A program made the translations under genes and the position numbers. Source: an uncultured Acetatifactor sp. (GTDB lineage: Bacteria > Bacillota > Clostridia > Lachnospirales > Lachnospiraceae). From it: a DNA stretch of 8,836 nucleotides. Positions 1-5,839 of this stretch are shown here, in pieces. Under the pieces are notes generated by a model. The model was not told where the DNA came from, did no database searches, and saw only the letters and a program-made list of their open reading frames with translations. Positions within the stretch are counted from its first letter, which is position 1. Each line of letters begins with the position of its first letter. The stretch is taken from assembly GCA_910584435.1 (NCBI GenBank), contig CAJUAP010000094.1:1-8836 (forward strand), in the 5' to 3' direction.

Positions 1-498
1 GTTCCGGCTTCTTATCTGGTCTACCGGATTTTGCACTATTATATCCATGCCAAAGGAAGCCGGGCGGTTATGGAAGACTTTGATTTATTTTCCTGGGCGG
101 GGATTGCCCCGGAGGAGATTCCGGTTTATGAAAAAATGGAGCGGTCCTTCCAGCGTTACATCAACGGCAGTCATGTGCCTCTTCACGAAATATTCGGAGA
201 GTTTGCGGCTGGGAAGCTCAGGCTGAATGAAATGCTTGAGCGGGAGCGCTATCACGTGAGCAACGAGACTTTGCAGGTGTTTTACGATCGGGGCGATGGG
301 TTCTCGGCGGCGCTCTTCGCGGTTACGGCCTTCTTCCCTCTCTCCACGGCGGCGTTCCTCACGGTTACGGCCTTCTTCCCTCTCTCCACGGCGGCGCTCC
401 CCACGGTTACGGCGGCCTTCTTCTCTGTCGCCCCAGCGGCGGATGCTGCGTCCATCTTCACGGTCTTCACGTCTGCGTCCGCCCCTGTCAGAGCCTGA
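1..498 (+). CDS. 3' part of an unrecognised protein, possibly with an aberrant C-terminus
   Basis: The frame is open from the left edge, so the gene is partial at its 5' end. The first 100 or so codons read like a genuine soluble, mostly helical protein with mixed charged and hydrophobic residues (for example FDLFSWAGIAPEEIPVYEKM). I do not recognise the family. From about position 301 the translation becomes a monotonous Ala/Phe/Thr/Val tail, which is simply the complement of the Arg/Glu repeat of the opposing helicase. The natural C-terminus therefore probably lay near residue 100, and the rest is read-through into antisense sequence up to the TGA at 496-498. The frame matches the minus-strand helicase frame codon for codon. 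Alternatives are a true long convergent overlap, or a rearrangement or assembly joint near 300. No signal peptide or membrane segment is visible in the part present. Confidence 0.5.
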   Translation, partial: VPASYLVYRILHYYIHAKGSRAVMEDFDLFSWAGIAPEEIPVYEKMERSFQRYINGSHVPLHEIFGEFAAGKLRLNEMLERERYHVSNETLQVFYDRGDGFSAALFAVTAFFPLSTAAFLTVTAFFPLSTAALPTVTAAFFSVAPAADAASIFTVFTSASAPVRA

Positions 499-1902
499 CC
501 TGCCCCGTTTATCGCCAAAGCGGCCCCTCCGCGTATCCTCCGTATCTGCCTCTATCTCAGGTCCTTTATCGCCAATCTGATATTTCAGCATGGCAGCGGC
601 AAGCGCTAAGGCATCACATTCTTCCGCCTCCATTTTCTTCTGGAGATATTTCTTCATTAATTCCATATCTTCATGCTCATGCAGCTCCCAAGCCTGTTCC
701 AGGTACTTCGCCGCTTTCGCCTTCAGCACCTTTGACGGTCCCGGCAGTTTCTTCTCTTCAATAGAAATATGGCAGATGCGCTCTATCTCCCTGACACGAT
801 ATAACTCCCTGGCACTGGCAAACGTAAAGGATTGCCCCGTCTTACCCGCCCGTCCTGTCCTTCCTATCCGGTGCACATAATATTCAATATCCTGGGGCAG
901 GTCATAGTTGATCACCGCCTCCACATTATCCACGTCAATCCCCCTTGCCGCTACATCTGTAGCAATCAGAATGTTGGTACTGTTATTCCTGAATCGATTC
1001 ATTGCCACATCTCTCTGATGCTGCGACATATCTCCATGCAGCGCCTCAGCCCGGAAGCCTGCTTTCTTCAACACCTCAGCCAGCTCGTCCACCTTGAGCT
1101 TCGTATTACAGAAGATAAGACACAGTCTGGGCTGATAATATTCCAGCAGCCGGATACAGGCAGCATCCTTGTCCTGAGGCTTTACCTTATAATATTTCTG
1201 GGAAACCAGCGGAATCGTCAGTTCTTTCGCCGCCACTCTCACCAATCTGGCATCCTTCTGGAACCGGCTGGTAATATCCAGAATCGGCTTGGGCATGGTA
1301 GCAGAAAACAATGCCGTCTGATGCTCATTGGGAATCTGTCCTAAGATTAGTTCCATATCTTCTCTGAATCCCATATTCAGCATCTCATCCGCTTCATCCA
1401 GCACTACCATATTAACATCATCTAATTTAATCGTCTTACGGCGCATATGATCCATCACACGCCCCGGTGTACCCACGATAATCTGCACACCACGCAGTCC
1501 TTTAATCTGCTTTCCGATTTCCTGTCCCCCATATACGGGAAGCACCTTGATTCCATGCATATATTTGGCTATTTTGCGAATCTCGTCCGCTGCCTGCATT
1601 GCCAATTCCCTGGTAGGACAGAGGATGATGGTCTGCAGCTTTTTGGAGCTGGGATCTATCTTCTGTAATGCAGGAATACCAAATGCAGCCGTTTTTCCTG
1701 TTCCGGTCTGCGCCTGCCCGATAATATCTTCCCCTTTTAACAAATAAGGAATCGCCTGTTCCTGAATGGGCGTAAGCTTCTCAAATCCCATCTCCTTAAC
1801 CGCCCTTACAATACGCTCGTCAAAATAATCTTCCAATAATGCCAAAACGTCCTTCTCCTGTTCATCCCCTGTTTCCAATTCCATTTCTTTGTTCTCTTCC
1901 AT
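85..1902 (-). CDS. DEAD-box ATP-dependent RNA helicase (CshA/DeaD type)
   Basis: This is a cytoplasmic ATP-dependent RNA helicase of the group that acts in ribosome assembly and mRNA decay. With the start at 1902 (605 aa) the motifs are complete and in order: Q motif GFEKLTPIQ (~39-47), Walker A AQTGTGKT (64-71), PTREL (Ia), TPGR (Ib), DEAD (169-172), SAT (200-202), ATDVAARGID (V) and HRIGRTGR (344-351). A CshA-like helical extension follows (~370-440), then an Arg/Glu/Gly-rich tail (~458-533), a typical nonspecific RNA-binding tail. An ATG at 1926 is in frame, but 1902 is preferred because GGGAGGG sits 4 bases upstream of it. The last ~72 residues (534-605) do not resemble a helicase tail and are antisense to a convincing plus-strand coding frame, so the native stop may be missing. 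The gene lies 68 bases downstream of the acetyltransferase on the same strand with no terminator between, so co-transcription is possible. The helicase identity is certain; the C-terminus is not. Confidence 0.95.
   Translation of the reverse strand: MEENKEMELETGDEQEKDVLALLEDYFDERIVRAVKEMGFEKLTPIQEQAIPYLLKGEDIIGQAQTGTGKTAAFGIPALQKIDPSSKKLQTIILCPTRELAMQAADEIRKIAKYMHGIKVLPVYGGQEIGKQIKGLRGVQIIVGTPGRVMDHMRRKTIKLDDVNMVVLDEADEMLNMGFREDMELILGQIPNEHQTALFSATMPKPILDITSRFQKDARLVRVAAKELTIPLVSQKYYKVKPQDKDAACIRLLEYYQPRLCLIFCNTKLKVDELAEVLKKAGFRAEALHGDMSQHQRDVAMNRFRNNSTNILIATDVAARGIDVDNVEAVINYDLPQDIEYYVHRIGRTGRAGKTGQSFTFASARELYRVREIERICHISIEEKKLPGPSKVLKAKAAKYLEQAWELHEHEDMELMKKYLQKKMEAEECDALALAAAMLKYQIGDKGPEIEADTEDTRRGRFGDKRGRSGSDRGGRRREDREDGRSIRRWGDREEGRRNRGERRRGEREEGRNREERRRGEREEGRNREERRREPIAPIVKHLQSLVAHVIALPLKHFIQPELPSRKLSEYFVKRHMTAVDVTLEGPLHFFINRNLLRGNPRPGK
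306..431 (-). repeat. 42-bp tandem repeat encoding the Arg/Glu tail of the helicase
   Basis: Units begin with ggcggcg at 306, 348 and 390, a period of exactly 42 bases or 14 codons. The first two units are nearly identical, and the third diverges after about 20 bases. On the minus strand they encode repeated ERRRGEREEGRNRE-type blocks. Because the period is a multiple of three, gain or loss of a unit would change tail length without shifting the frame. Confidence 0.85.
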
Positions 1903-1970
1903 TATTCCCTCCCTGTCCGGTTCCATTCACCTAAAGCTGCTTTTGTGTAGTTATGGCTATTCCAATCCTG

Positions 1971-2441
1971 TCAAAGGATTTTTTCCATTCCAATCTTCTG
2001 AGGTATCAATCCGCACTTTTCATAAAACTCTTTTGCTCCGGAATTACATGCCCATACATTCAATGTCACATTGTAACAGCCCTCTCCCCTGGCAAACGCC
2101 AGCACATATTCGTAAAGCTGTCTGCCTATATGCTGTCCTCTGGCAGCTTCCTCCACACACAGGTCATCAATATACAGTGTCTTAATATCCGTCAATATAT
2201 TATCCTCTAAATGCTGCTGAAACATACAAAATGCATAGCCCAGTACATTGCTTCCCTCGTCCGCTGCCACGAACACAGGCTTTTTATCGTCATGTATTAT
2301 TTCCAAAAGCTCATCATTTGTGTACTTCTCCACACCGCTTTTAAACAAATCCGGCCGGCCCTCATGATGAATCATTAACACCTGACGGAGCAGCCTGTGA
2401 ATTCCTGCTAAATCCTTTTCCTCACCGCGCCTGATATCCAT
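1971..2441 (-). CDS. GNAT-family N-acetyltransferase
   Basis: This is a 156-aa single-domain GNAT protein that should transfer an acetyl group from acetyl-CoA to an amine; the substrate cannot be read from sequence. The fold signature is present: an N-terminal MDIRRGEEKDLAGI strand and helix, the acetyl-CoA loop VEEAARGQHIGRQL (Q/RxxGxG/A-like, RGQHIG), then TLNVWACNSGAKEFYEKCGL, the usual motif-B helix ending in the FYEKxGF-type turn. The start is set at the ATG at 2439-2441, because GGGGAGGA at 2448-2455 is 6 bases upstream. An open frame continues upstream to 2510 but only covers the tRNA terminator and is not coding. The Shine-Dalgarno directly follows the terminator U-tract, leaving no room for a separate promoter of ordinary layout. 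Expression may come from read-through of the tRNA transcript. Confidence 0.9.
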   Translation of the reverse strand: MDIRRGEEKDLAGIHRLLRQVLMIHHEGRPDLFKSGVEKYTNDELLEIIHDDKKPVFVAADEGSNVLGYAFCMFQQHLEDNILTDIKTLYIDDLCVEEAARGQHIGRQLYEYVLAFARGEGCYNVTLNVWACNSGAKEFYEKCGLIPQKIGMEKIL

Positions 2442-2455
2442 ACTTTCTCCTCCCC

Positions 2456-2500
2456 AAAAACAAAAATCCTGAAAACCCTTCATCTGCAAGGCTTTCAGGA
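2456..2500 (-). terminator. Rho-independent terminator after the tRNA pair
   Basis: Read on the minus strand, the stem arms TCCTGAAA (from 2500) and TTTCAGGA (to 2467) pair perfectly over 8 bp. The stem continues inward through GG/CC and AA/TT pairs past an A-C mismatch and a one-base bulge. It is followed at once by TTTTTGTTTTTG (2466-2455). It starts 9 bases after the 3' end of tRNA-Met and ends at the acetyltransferase Shine-Dalgarno. Confidence 0.85.
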
Positions 2501-2509
2501 CTTTCCACA

Positions 2510-2583
2510 TAGCGAGAGGGGGATTTGAACCCTCGACACTGCGGGTATGAACCGCATGCTCTAGCCAACTGAGCTATCTCGCC
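2510..2583 (-). tRNA. tRNA-Met (CAT), elongator type
   Basis: This is a 74-nt cloverleaf. The acceptor GGCGAGA pairs with TCTCGCT (one G-T wobble), the D-arm is GCTC/GAGC, and the anticodon stem TGCGG/CCGCA encloses the loop TTCATAC, which places CAT at positions 34-36. The T-loop is TTCAAAT. The paired first base and the lack of three G-C pairs in the anticodon stem argue against the initiator. The loop TTCATAC matches bacterial elongator Met rather than the CTCATAA loop usual for tRNA-Ile2 with a lysidine-modified CAT. The discriminator is A and no CCA is encoded. Confidence 0.95.
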
Positions 2584-2590
2584 ATCTATG

Positions 2591-2604
2591 CCAACTTTTG
2601 TTGG
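2591..2604 (-). other. Small hairpin in the tRNA spacer
   Basis: CCAAC, a 4-base loop and GTTGG form a perfect 5-bp palindrome in the 23-nt spacer between the two tRNA genes. It could guide or separate processing of the two tRNAs, but this is inferred from position alone. Confidence 0.4.
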
Positions 2605-2606
2605 AG

Positions 2607-2679
2607 TGGAACCTATAGGGCTCGAACCTATGACCCTCTGCTTGTAAGGCAGATGCTCTCCCAGCTGAGCTAAGATTCC
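2607..2679 (-). tRNA. tRNA-Val (TAC)
   Basis: This is a 73-nt cloverleaf. The acceptor GGAATCT pairs with AGGTTCC (one T-G wobble), the D-arm is GCTC/GAGC, and the anticodon stem TCTGC/GCAGA encloses CTTACAA, giving anticodon TAC. The T-arm is ATAGG/CCTAT with loop TTCGAGC. The discriminator is A and no CCA is encoded. It is the first gene of a two-tRNA transcript, about 25 nt downstream of the predicted transcription start. Confidence 0.96.
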
Positions 2680-2711
2680 ATTCAGTGGTTACTCATGCAA
2701 CCGACTTGATT

Positions 2712-2740
2712 AGTGTACAACAAAAATACCTGCTTGTCAA
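2712..2740 (-). promoter_or_regulatory. Sigma-A promoter of the tRNA-Val/tRNA-Met unit
   Basis: On the minus strand a perfect -35 TTGACA (2740-2735) and a -10 TACACT (2717-2712) are separated by exactly 17 bases. An A/T-rich stretch resembling an UP element lies just upstream (about 2745-2760), as is common for stable RNA promoters. The predicted start is near 2705. Confidence 0.85.
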
Positions 2741-2781
2741 CTGATTTTTATAAATTTTTCCAACTTCATCCGTGGGCAGTC

Positions 2782-2812
2782 ATTAATAATATCCATACGG
2801 CACATTATTAAT
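2782..2812. promoter_or_regulatory. Inverted repeat, candidate regulator operator
   Basis: ATTAATAAT (2782-2790) and ATTATTAAT (2804-2812) are perfect 9-bp reverse complements around a 13-base centre. The site lies between the divergent tRNA promoter and the first XRE regulator, a usual place for autoregulation. It is A/T-rich, so it could be chance. I see no convincing -35/-10 pair for the XRE gene: a TATAAT at 2856-2861 is too close to the Shine-Dalgarno to serve. Confidence 0.3.
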
Positions 2813-2879
2813 ATCTGGATAAATTCTATAAAACTGTATAGGATAATATGGACTATATAATCTTCAGGAGGATATAGGC

Positions 2880-3287
2880 ATGGGCGAAAAGAACTTAAAA
2901 GACAGATTGGACACGGCGGCACGGATACGGAAAATCCGCGAGACGGCCGGACTTACGCAGGAAGCATTTGCCGAAATTCTGGGAATTTCTCTATCAGGAT
3001 ACAAGAAAATTGAAAATGCCGAAAATCAAATTTCTCTCAGCGGTCTGAGAAAGCTGAACCGGATGTTACAGGTATCAACCGATTACATATTATTGGGAGA
3101 ACACGAACAACCCAATATTGTGTGGGATCAGATTATGAATTGTTCAGATTCGGACAAAATGTTCCTGATGATAAAACTTCTATTTTATTTCACAAAAACA
3201 AAAGACAGCATATTTTACCACAAAAAAGAACAGGGAAATATTGATAAGGCAGTACATCTCATTATGGAAGAGCTCAATAAAATATAG
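2880..3287 (+). CDS. XRE-family helix-turn-helix regulator with a C-terminal extension
   Basis: This 135-aa cytoplasmic protein has a Cro/C1-type HTH at about residues 14-70: RIRKIRETAGLTQEAFAEIL, then GISLSGYKKIENAENQ as the recognition region, then a helix ending in TDYILLGE. The C-terminal 60 residues (from about IVWDQIMNCSDSDKMF) are not a known domain to me and may mediate dimerisation or sensing. The start is supported by AGGAGG at 2866-2871, 8 bases upstream. It is the first of three consecutive plus-strand regulators. The target is unknown; the inverted repeat at 2782-2812 is a candidate for self-control. Confidence 0.88.
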   Translation: MGEKNLKDRLDTAARIRKIRETAGLTQEAFAEILGISLSGYKKIENAENQISLSGLRKLNRMLQVSTDYILLGEHEQPNIVWDQIMNCSDSDKMFLMIKLLFYFTKTKDSIFYHKKEQGNIDKAVHLIMEELNKI

Positions 3288-3339
3288 GAAAAATGATATC
3301 GTCATGATTCTGCAGACGAAATAGAGCGGGGGGTTACAA

Positions 3340-3588
3340 ATGATTGACATTTATGTAGAAGCAGGGAAAAGGATACACGCGGCAAGACTTTCACATGGCT
3401 ATACAAGAAAATACCTGGCGGAACAGGCATCCATTTCCCCGAAATTTTTGTACGAAATCGAAAATGGCAAAAAAGGATTTTCAGCCCAGGTTTTGTGTAA
3501 CCTCTGCAGCGCCCTGGATGTGGACTGCGATTACATTATGATGGGACGGGAAAGAACAAACGGCGCCATCCGTCTGGAAGAGGCATAA
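3340..3588 (+). CDS. Small XRE-family helix-turn-helix regulator
   Basis: This 82-aa protein is almost wholly a Cro/C1-type HTH (about residues 8-68). It contains RIHAARLSHGYTRKYLAEQA, then SISPKFLYEIENGKKGFS as the turn and recognition helix, and closes with LDVDCDYIMMGRE. The DYI-hydrophobic-hydrophobic-G ending matches the preceding gene, so the two HTH domains are of similar type, though this one lacks the C-terminal extension. It starts 52 bases after the first regulator. The Shine-Dalgarno is poor, a GGGGGG run about 6 bases before the ATG. Co-transcription with the first gene is likely because no terminator is seen between them. Confidence 0.85.
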   Translation: MIDIYVEAGKRIHAARLSHGYTRKYLAEQASISPKFLYEIENGKKGFSAQVLCNLCSALDVDCDYIMMGRERTNGAIRLEEA

Positions 3589-3593
3589 AACAC

Positions 3594-3622
3594 TTCCCAT
3601 TTTCCTCTTATTATGCTAAAAT
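3594..3622 (+). promoter_or_regulatory. Candidate promoter of the response regulator
   Basis: An extended -10, TGCTAAAAT (3614-3622), follows a -35-like TTCCCA (3594-3599, 4 of 6 consensus bases) with a 17-base spacer. The site lies in the 76-base gap after the second XRE gene and would let the response regulator be expressed separately. Confidence 0.45.
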
Positions 3623-3670
3623 ATCAAAATAGGAATCAGGCATCCGCATAACTTTGAGAGGGAAATGTCC

Positions 3671-4348
3671 ATGAAACATCTATTGATTGTAGAAGACGAC
3701 GCAGAAAATAATCAAATCATCCGGGAGTATCTGGAAGGACATGGTTTTCAATGTACCCAGGCATTTTCGGGCAGTGAGGCAAAACTGCTTTTCTCAATGG
3801 AACAATTTGATTTAGTCCTGCTGGATTTAATGCTGCCGGGAATTTCAGGAGAAGAACTGGTTGCACAATTCTCACAGAAATCACCGGTAATTGTACTTTC
3901 TGCCAAAAGCGGACTGGAAAACAAGGTAACCGTACTTTCCGCCGGTGCGGAAGATTACATCTGCAAACCCTTTGATCTGCAGGAGCTTCTGGTGCGGATA
4001 CAGGTTCAGCTCCGCCGTCAGGCCAAAAATTCTCCTGGGATCCAGGCGGATGATACTATATACCAATACCGTGAATGGACATTAAATCCGGCCACGCTGG
4101 AAATGTCCGCCGGTAAATTCCCAATTGAATTGACGAAACACGAATTTCTCATCTTAGAACTTCTCATCCGCAACCCCAAGCGGATATTTTCCAAGCAGAT
4201 GATCTATGAATATGCCTGGGGCGAAGAATACCTGGCAGAGGATAAGACAATCAACGTGCATATCAGCAATATCCGCACTAAATTAAAGGAAAGCGGGACG
4301 GATGCCTACATTCAGACAGTATGGGGAATGGGATTCAAGCTCTCATAA
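3671..4348 (+). CDS. OmpR/PhoB-family response regulator
   Basis: This 225-aa two-component transcription factor has an N-terminal receiver domain (~1-115) with acidic residues E8/D9/D10, phospho-acceptor D52 in VLLDLMLPG, S77 and K99 in CKPFD. The C-terminal OmpR-type winged helix (~128-225) contains ELTKHEFLILELLIRNP, a recognition helix around DKTINVHISNIRTKL, and a terminal GMGFKLS hairpin. An in-frame ATG at 3665 would add two residues. I prefer 3671 because AGAGGG (3657-3662) then lies 8 bases upstream, whereas 3665 is only 2 bases from it. All phosphorylation residues are present, so it should be signal-responsive, but no histidine kinase gene is in the window. It precedes the malic enzyme, which has its own promoter. 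Control of that gene is possible but not shown. Confidence 0.93.
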   Translation: MKHLLIVEDDAENNQIIREYLEGHGFQCTQAFSGSEAKLLFSMEQFDLVLLDLMLPGISGEELVAQFSQKSPVIVLSAKSGLENKVTVLSAGAEDYICKPFDLQELLVRIQVQLRRQAKNSPGIQADDTIYQYREWTLNPATLEMSAGKFPIELTKHEFLILELLIRNPKRIFSKQMIYEYAWGEEYLAEDKTINVHISNIRTKLKESGTDAYIQTVWGMGFKLS

Positions 4349-4368
4349 ATATAATTTATCAAAATAAC

Positions 4369-4397
4369 TTGCACACGATTTGAAATCATTATATAAT
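4369..4397 (+). promoter_or_regulatory. Sigma-A promoter of the malic enzyme gene
   Basis: TTGCAC (4369-4374) and a perfect TATAAT (4392-4397) are separated by 17 bases. The predicted start is near 4404, giving a leader of about 45 nt. An in-frame ATG at 4396 lies inside the -10 box and so cannot be the translation start of this transcript. Confidence 0.8.
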
Positions 4398-4449
4398 GAG
4401 ACAGAAATTGCTGTTGATTATAAAACGGAAAAGAAAACGAGGTACTGTC

Positions 4450-5607
4450 ATGACAAACACAGACACAAATAAAGCCCTTATGATGCACAAAACATGGAAT
4501 GGTAAGTTAGAGATTCTATCCAAGGCACCTGTAAAATCCAGAGAAGATCTGGCAGTTGCCTATACCCCCGGTGTAGCCGAACCCTGTAAAGTAATTGCAC
4601 AGGATAAAGAAGCTGCCTATACGTATACAATGAAGGCAAACACTGTGGCTGTTGTATCTGACGGAAGCGCAGTGTTAGGTTTGGGCAACATCGGTCCCCA
4701 TGCAGCCATGCCTGTCATGGAAGGAAAAGCCGTTCTGTTCAAAGAATTCGGCGGCATTAATGCCGTTCCTATCTGTCTGGATACACAGGACACCGAGGAA
4801 ATCATCAAAGCCGTCACCTGGCTGGCTCCCGCCTTCGGCGGTATCAACTTAGAGGACATCAGTGCACCAAGATGCTTTGAAATCGAAGAACGCCTGAAAG
4901 CCGCCCTGGATATTCCCGTTTTCCATGACGACCAGCATGGCACCGCCATTGTAGTACTGGCCGGTATCATCAACGGGCTGAAAGTAACGGGCAGGAAAAA
5001 GGAAGATTGCAGAGTTGTTATAAACGGGGCAGGAAGCGCCGGTGTAGCCATCACAAAATTACTCCTGACTTATGGTTTTCCTCATATTATTCTGTGTGAC
5101 AGCACAGGAATTATCTCCAAAACCAGAGAGGGATTGAATTGGATGAAACAGGAAATGGCGAAAGTCACCAATCAAAACAATGAATCCGGCACTCTGGCAG
5201 ATGCATTAAAAGGCGCTGATATCTTCATAGGTGTATCCGCACCCAATATTGTAACCCCTGAAATGGCGGCATCCATGAACCCTGACTCTATCCTGTTTCC
5301 TCTGGCCAATCCGGTACCTGAGATCATGCCCGATATTGCCAAAGCTGCAGGTGCCAGAATCATAGGGACAGGAAGAAGCGATTTCCCCAATCAGATTAAC
5401 AACGTCCTCGCTTTCCCCGGCATTTTCAAAGGCGCCCTGGAAGGCCGCGCAAGCCGGATTACGGAAGAAATGAAGCTTGCCGCTGCAGAAGCCATAGCAG
5501 ACCTTGTTCCCGAATCCGAATTGAATGAGGAGCATATTATGCCGGAAGTCTTCAATCCCAAGGTTGTAGAATCGGTAGCCAACGCTGTCAAGTCCCATAT
5601 ACGATGA
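4450..5607 (+). CDS. Malic enzyme (malate dehydrogenase, oxaloacetate-decarboxylating), short form
   Basis: The enzyme converts malate to pyruvate and CO2 with reduction of NAD(P)+, linking C4 acids to pyruvate in the cytoplasm. The 385-aa length fits the short bacterial form that lacks a phosphotransacetylase domain. The malic N-terminal domain contains AYTPG (Tyr39, probable catalytic residue), DGSAVLGLGNIG (71-82) and EGKAVLFKEFGG (Lys93, probable catalytic base). Metal ligands are expected at NLEDI (E135/D136) and FHDDQHGT (D160/D161). The Rossmann dinucleotide loop is INGAGSAGVA (191-200), and the late conserved blocks FPLANPVPE and GTGRSDFPNQINNVLAFPG are present. The start at 4450 is supported by GAGGT six bases upstream and by the promoter position; 18 extra codons to 4396 are excluded. 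NAD versus NADP preference cannot be decided by eye. The gene appears monocistronic, and no strong terminator is seen after it. Confidence 0.97.
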   Translation: MTNTDTNKALMMHKTWNGKLEILSKAPVKSREDLAVAYTPGVAEPCKVIAQDKEAAYTYTMKANTVAVVSDGSAVLGLGNIGPHAAMPVMEGKAVLFKEFGGINAVPICLDTQDTEEIIKAVTWLAPAFGGINLEDISAPRCFEIEERLKAALDIPVFHDDQHGTAIVVLAGIINGLKVTGRKKEDCRVVINGAGSAGVAITKLLLTYGFPHIILCDSTGIISKTREGLNWMKQEMAKVTNQNNESGTLADALKGADIFIGVSAPNIVTPEMAASMNPDSILFPLANPVPEIMPDIAKAAGARIIGTGRSDFPNQINNVLAFPGIFKGALEGRASRITEEMKLAAAEAIADLVPESELNEEHIMPEVFNPKVVESVANAVKSHIR

Positions 5608-5701
5608 ACAACAAATGAAATCTCATAGCCCCACCATAGATTCTATCACTATCTACTGCATTTTGACATTAGGAACTGCAGGCTACAGCAGTAAATCAGG
5701 A

Positions 5702-5726
5702 AAATGAATAAAGGAAATGAATAAAG
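5702..5726 (+). repeat. 12-base direct repeat, period 13
   Basis: AAATGAATAAAG occurs at 5702-5713 and again at 5715-5726. Each copy contains an ATG preceded by GGA, so a possible translation start is duplicated. The first copy opens only a 6-codon frame and the second opens a 31-codon frame. Confidence 0.7.
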
Positions 5727-5812
5727 AAAGAGACATCCGCCCCTGGCAGATTGCGCAGACCACGGCCGTTCATTTATCCGGTCCGTATGGCTGCCCAAGG
5801 GCGGATGCATAA
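5717..5812 (+). CDS. Possible 31-aa small protein or leader peptide
   Basis: An ATG at 5717 opens a 31-codon frame beginning MNKERDIRPWQIAQTT and ending HLSGPYGCPRADA, with TAA at 5810-5812. It sits 27 bases before the DUF4364 start. The composition is protein-like, but the ribosome site is poor: GGA is only about two bases from the ATG. The frame coincides with a stem-bounded element (5734-5807), so the sequence may be constrained as RNA rather than as protein. I do not recognise the peptide. A random open frame of this length is not rare. Confidence 0.25.
   Translation: MNKERDIRPWQIAQTTAVHLSGPYGCPRADA
5734..5807 (+). ncRNA. 74-nt stem-bounded structured element of unknown class
   Basis: CATCCGCCC (5734-5742) and GGGCGGATG (5799-5807) form a perfect 9-bp outer stem. 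Just inside, TGGCAG can pair with CTGCC-A through a one-base bulge. Deeper, GACC and GGTC arms can form an inner hairpin, with GG/CC next to them. No U-tract follows on either strand, so it is not an ordinary terminator. It occupies the leader of the DUF4364 gene, ending 22 bases before the Shine-Dalgarno, and could be a cis-regulatory structure or small RNA. It matches no riboswitch I recognise. The rest of the 5608-5839 gap shows only the direct repeat and short imperfect palindromes. Confidence 0.4.
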
Positions 5813-5839
5813 TAATTTGACCGTTAAATAGGAGGCATC

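Noticed and set aside
2442..2510. N-terminal extension of the acetyltransferase to 2510
   Set aside because: The extra 23 codons are the tRNA terminator and Shine-Dalgarno, and GNAT similarity begins at the ATG at 2441.
2510..2679. tRNA genes as an attachment site for an integrated element
   Set aside because: No integrase, no direct repeat of a tRNA 3' end and no change in gene character are seen nearby.
2856..2861. TATAAT as the -10 of the first XRE gene
   Set aside because: Transcription would start inside or after the Shine-Dalgarno, and no -35 lies at the right distance.
4617..5598. Long minus-strand open frames of 145, 130, 72 and 66 codons opposite the malic enzyme
   Set aside because: They lie wholly within a gene of certain identity, have no family resemblance or convincing ribosome sites, and reflect its codon bias.
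5734..5807. The 9-bp stem as a terminator of the malic enzyme gene
   Set aside because: The arms are 56 bases apart and no U-tract follows on either strand.
5809..5814. CATAAT as a -10 for the DUF4364 gene
   Set aside because: The matching -35 position (TATGGC) is poor, so the evidence is too weak to list.
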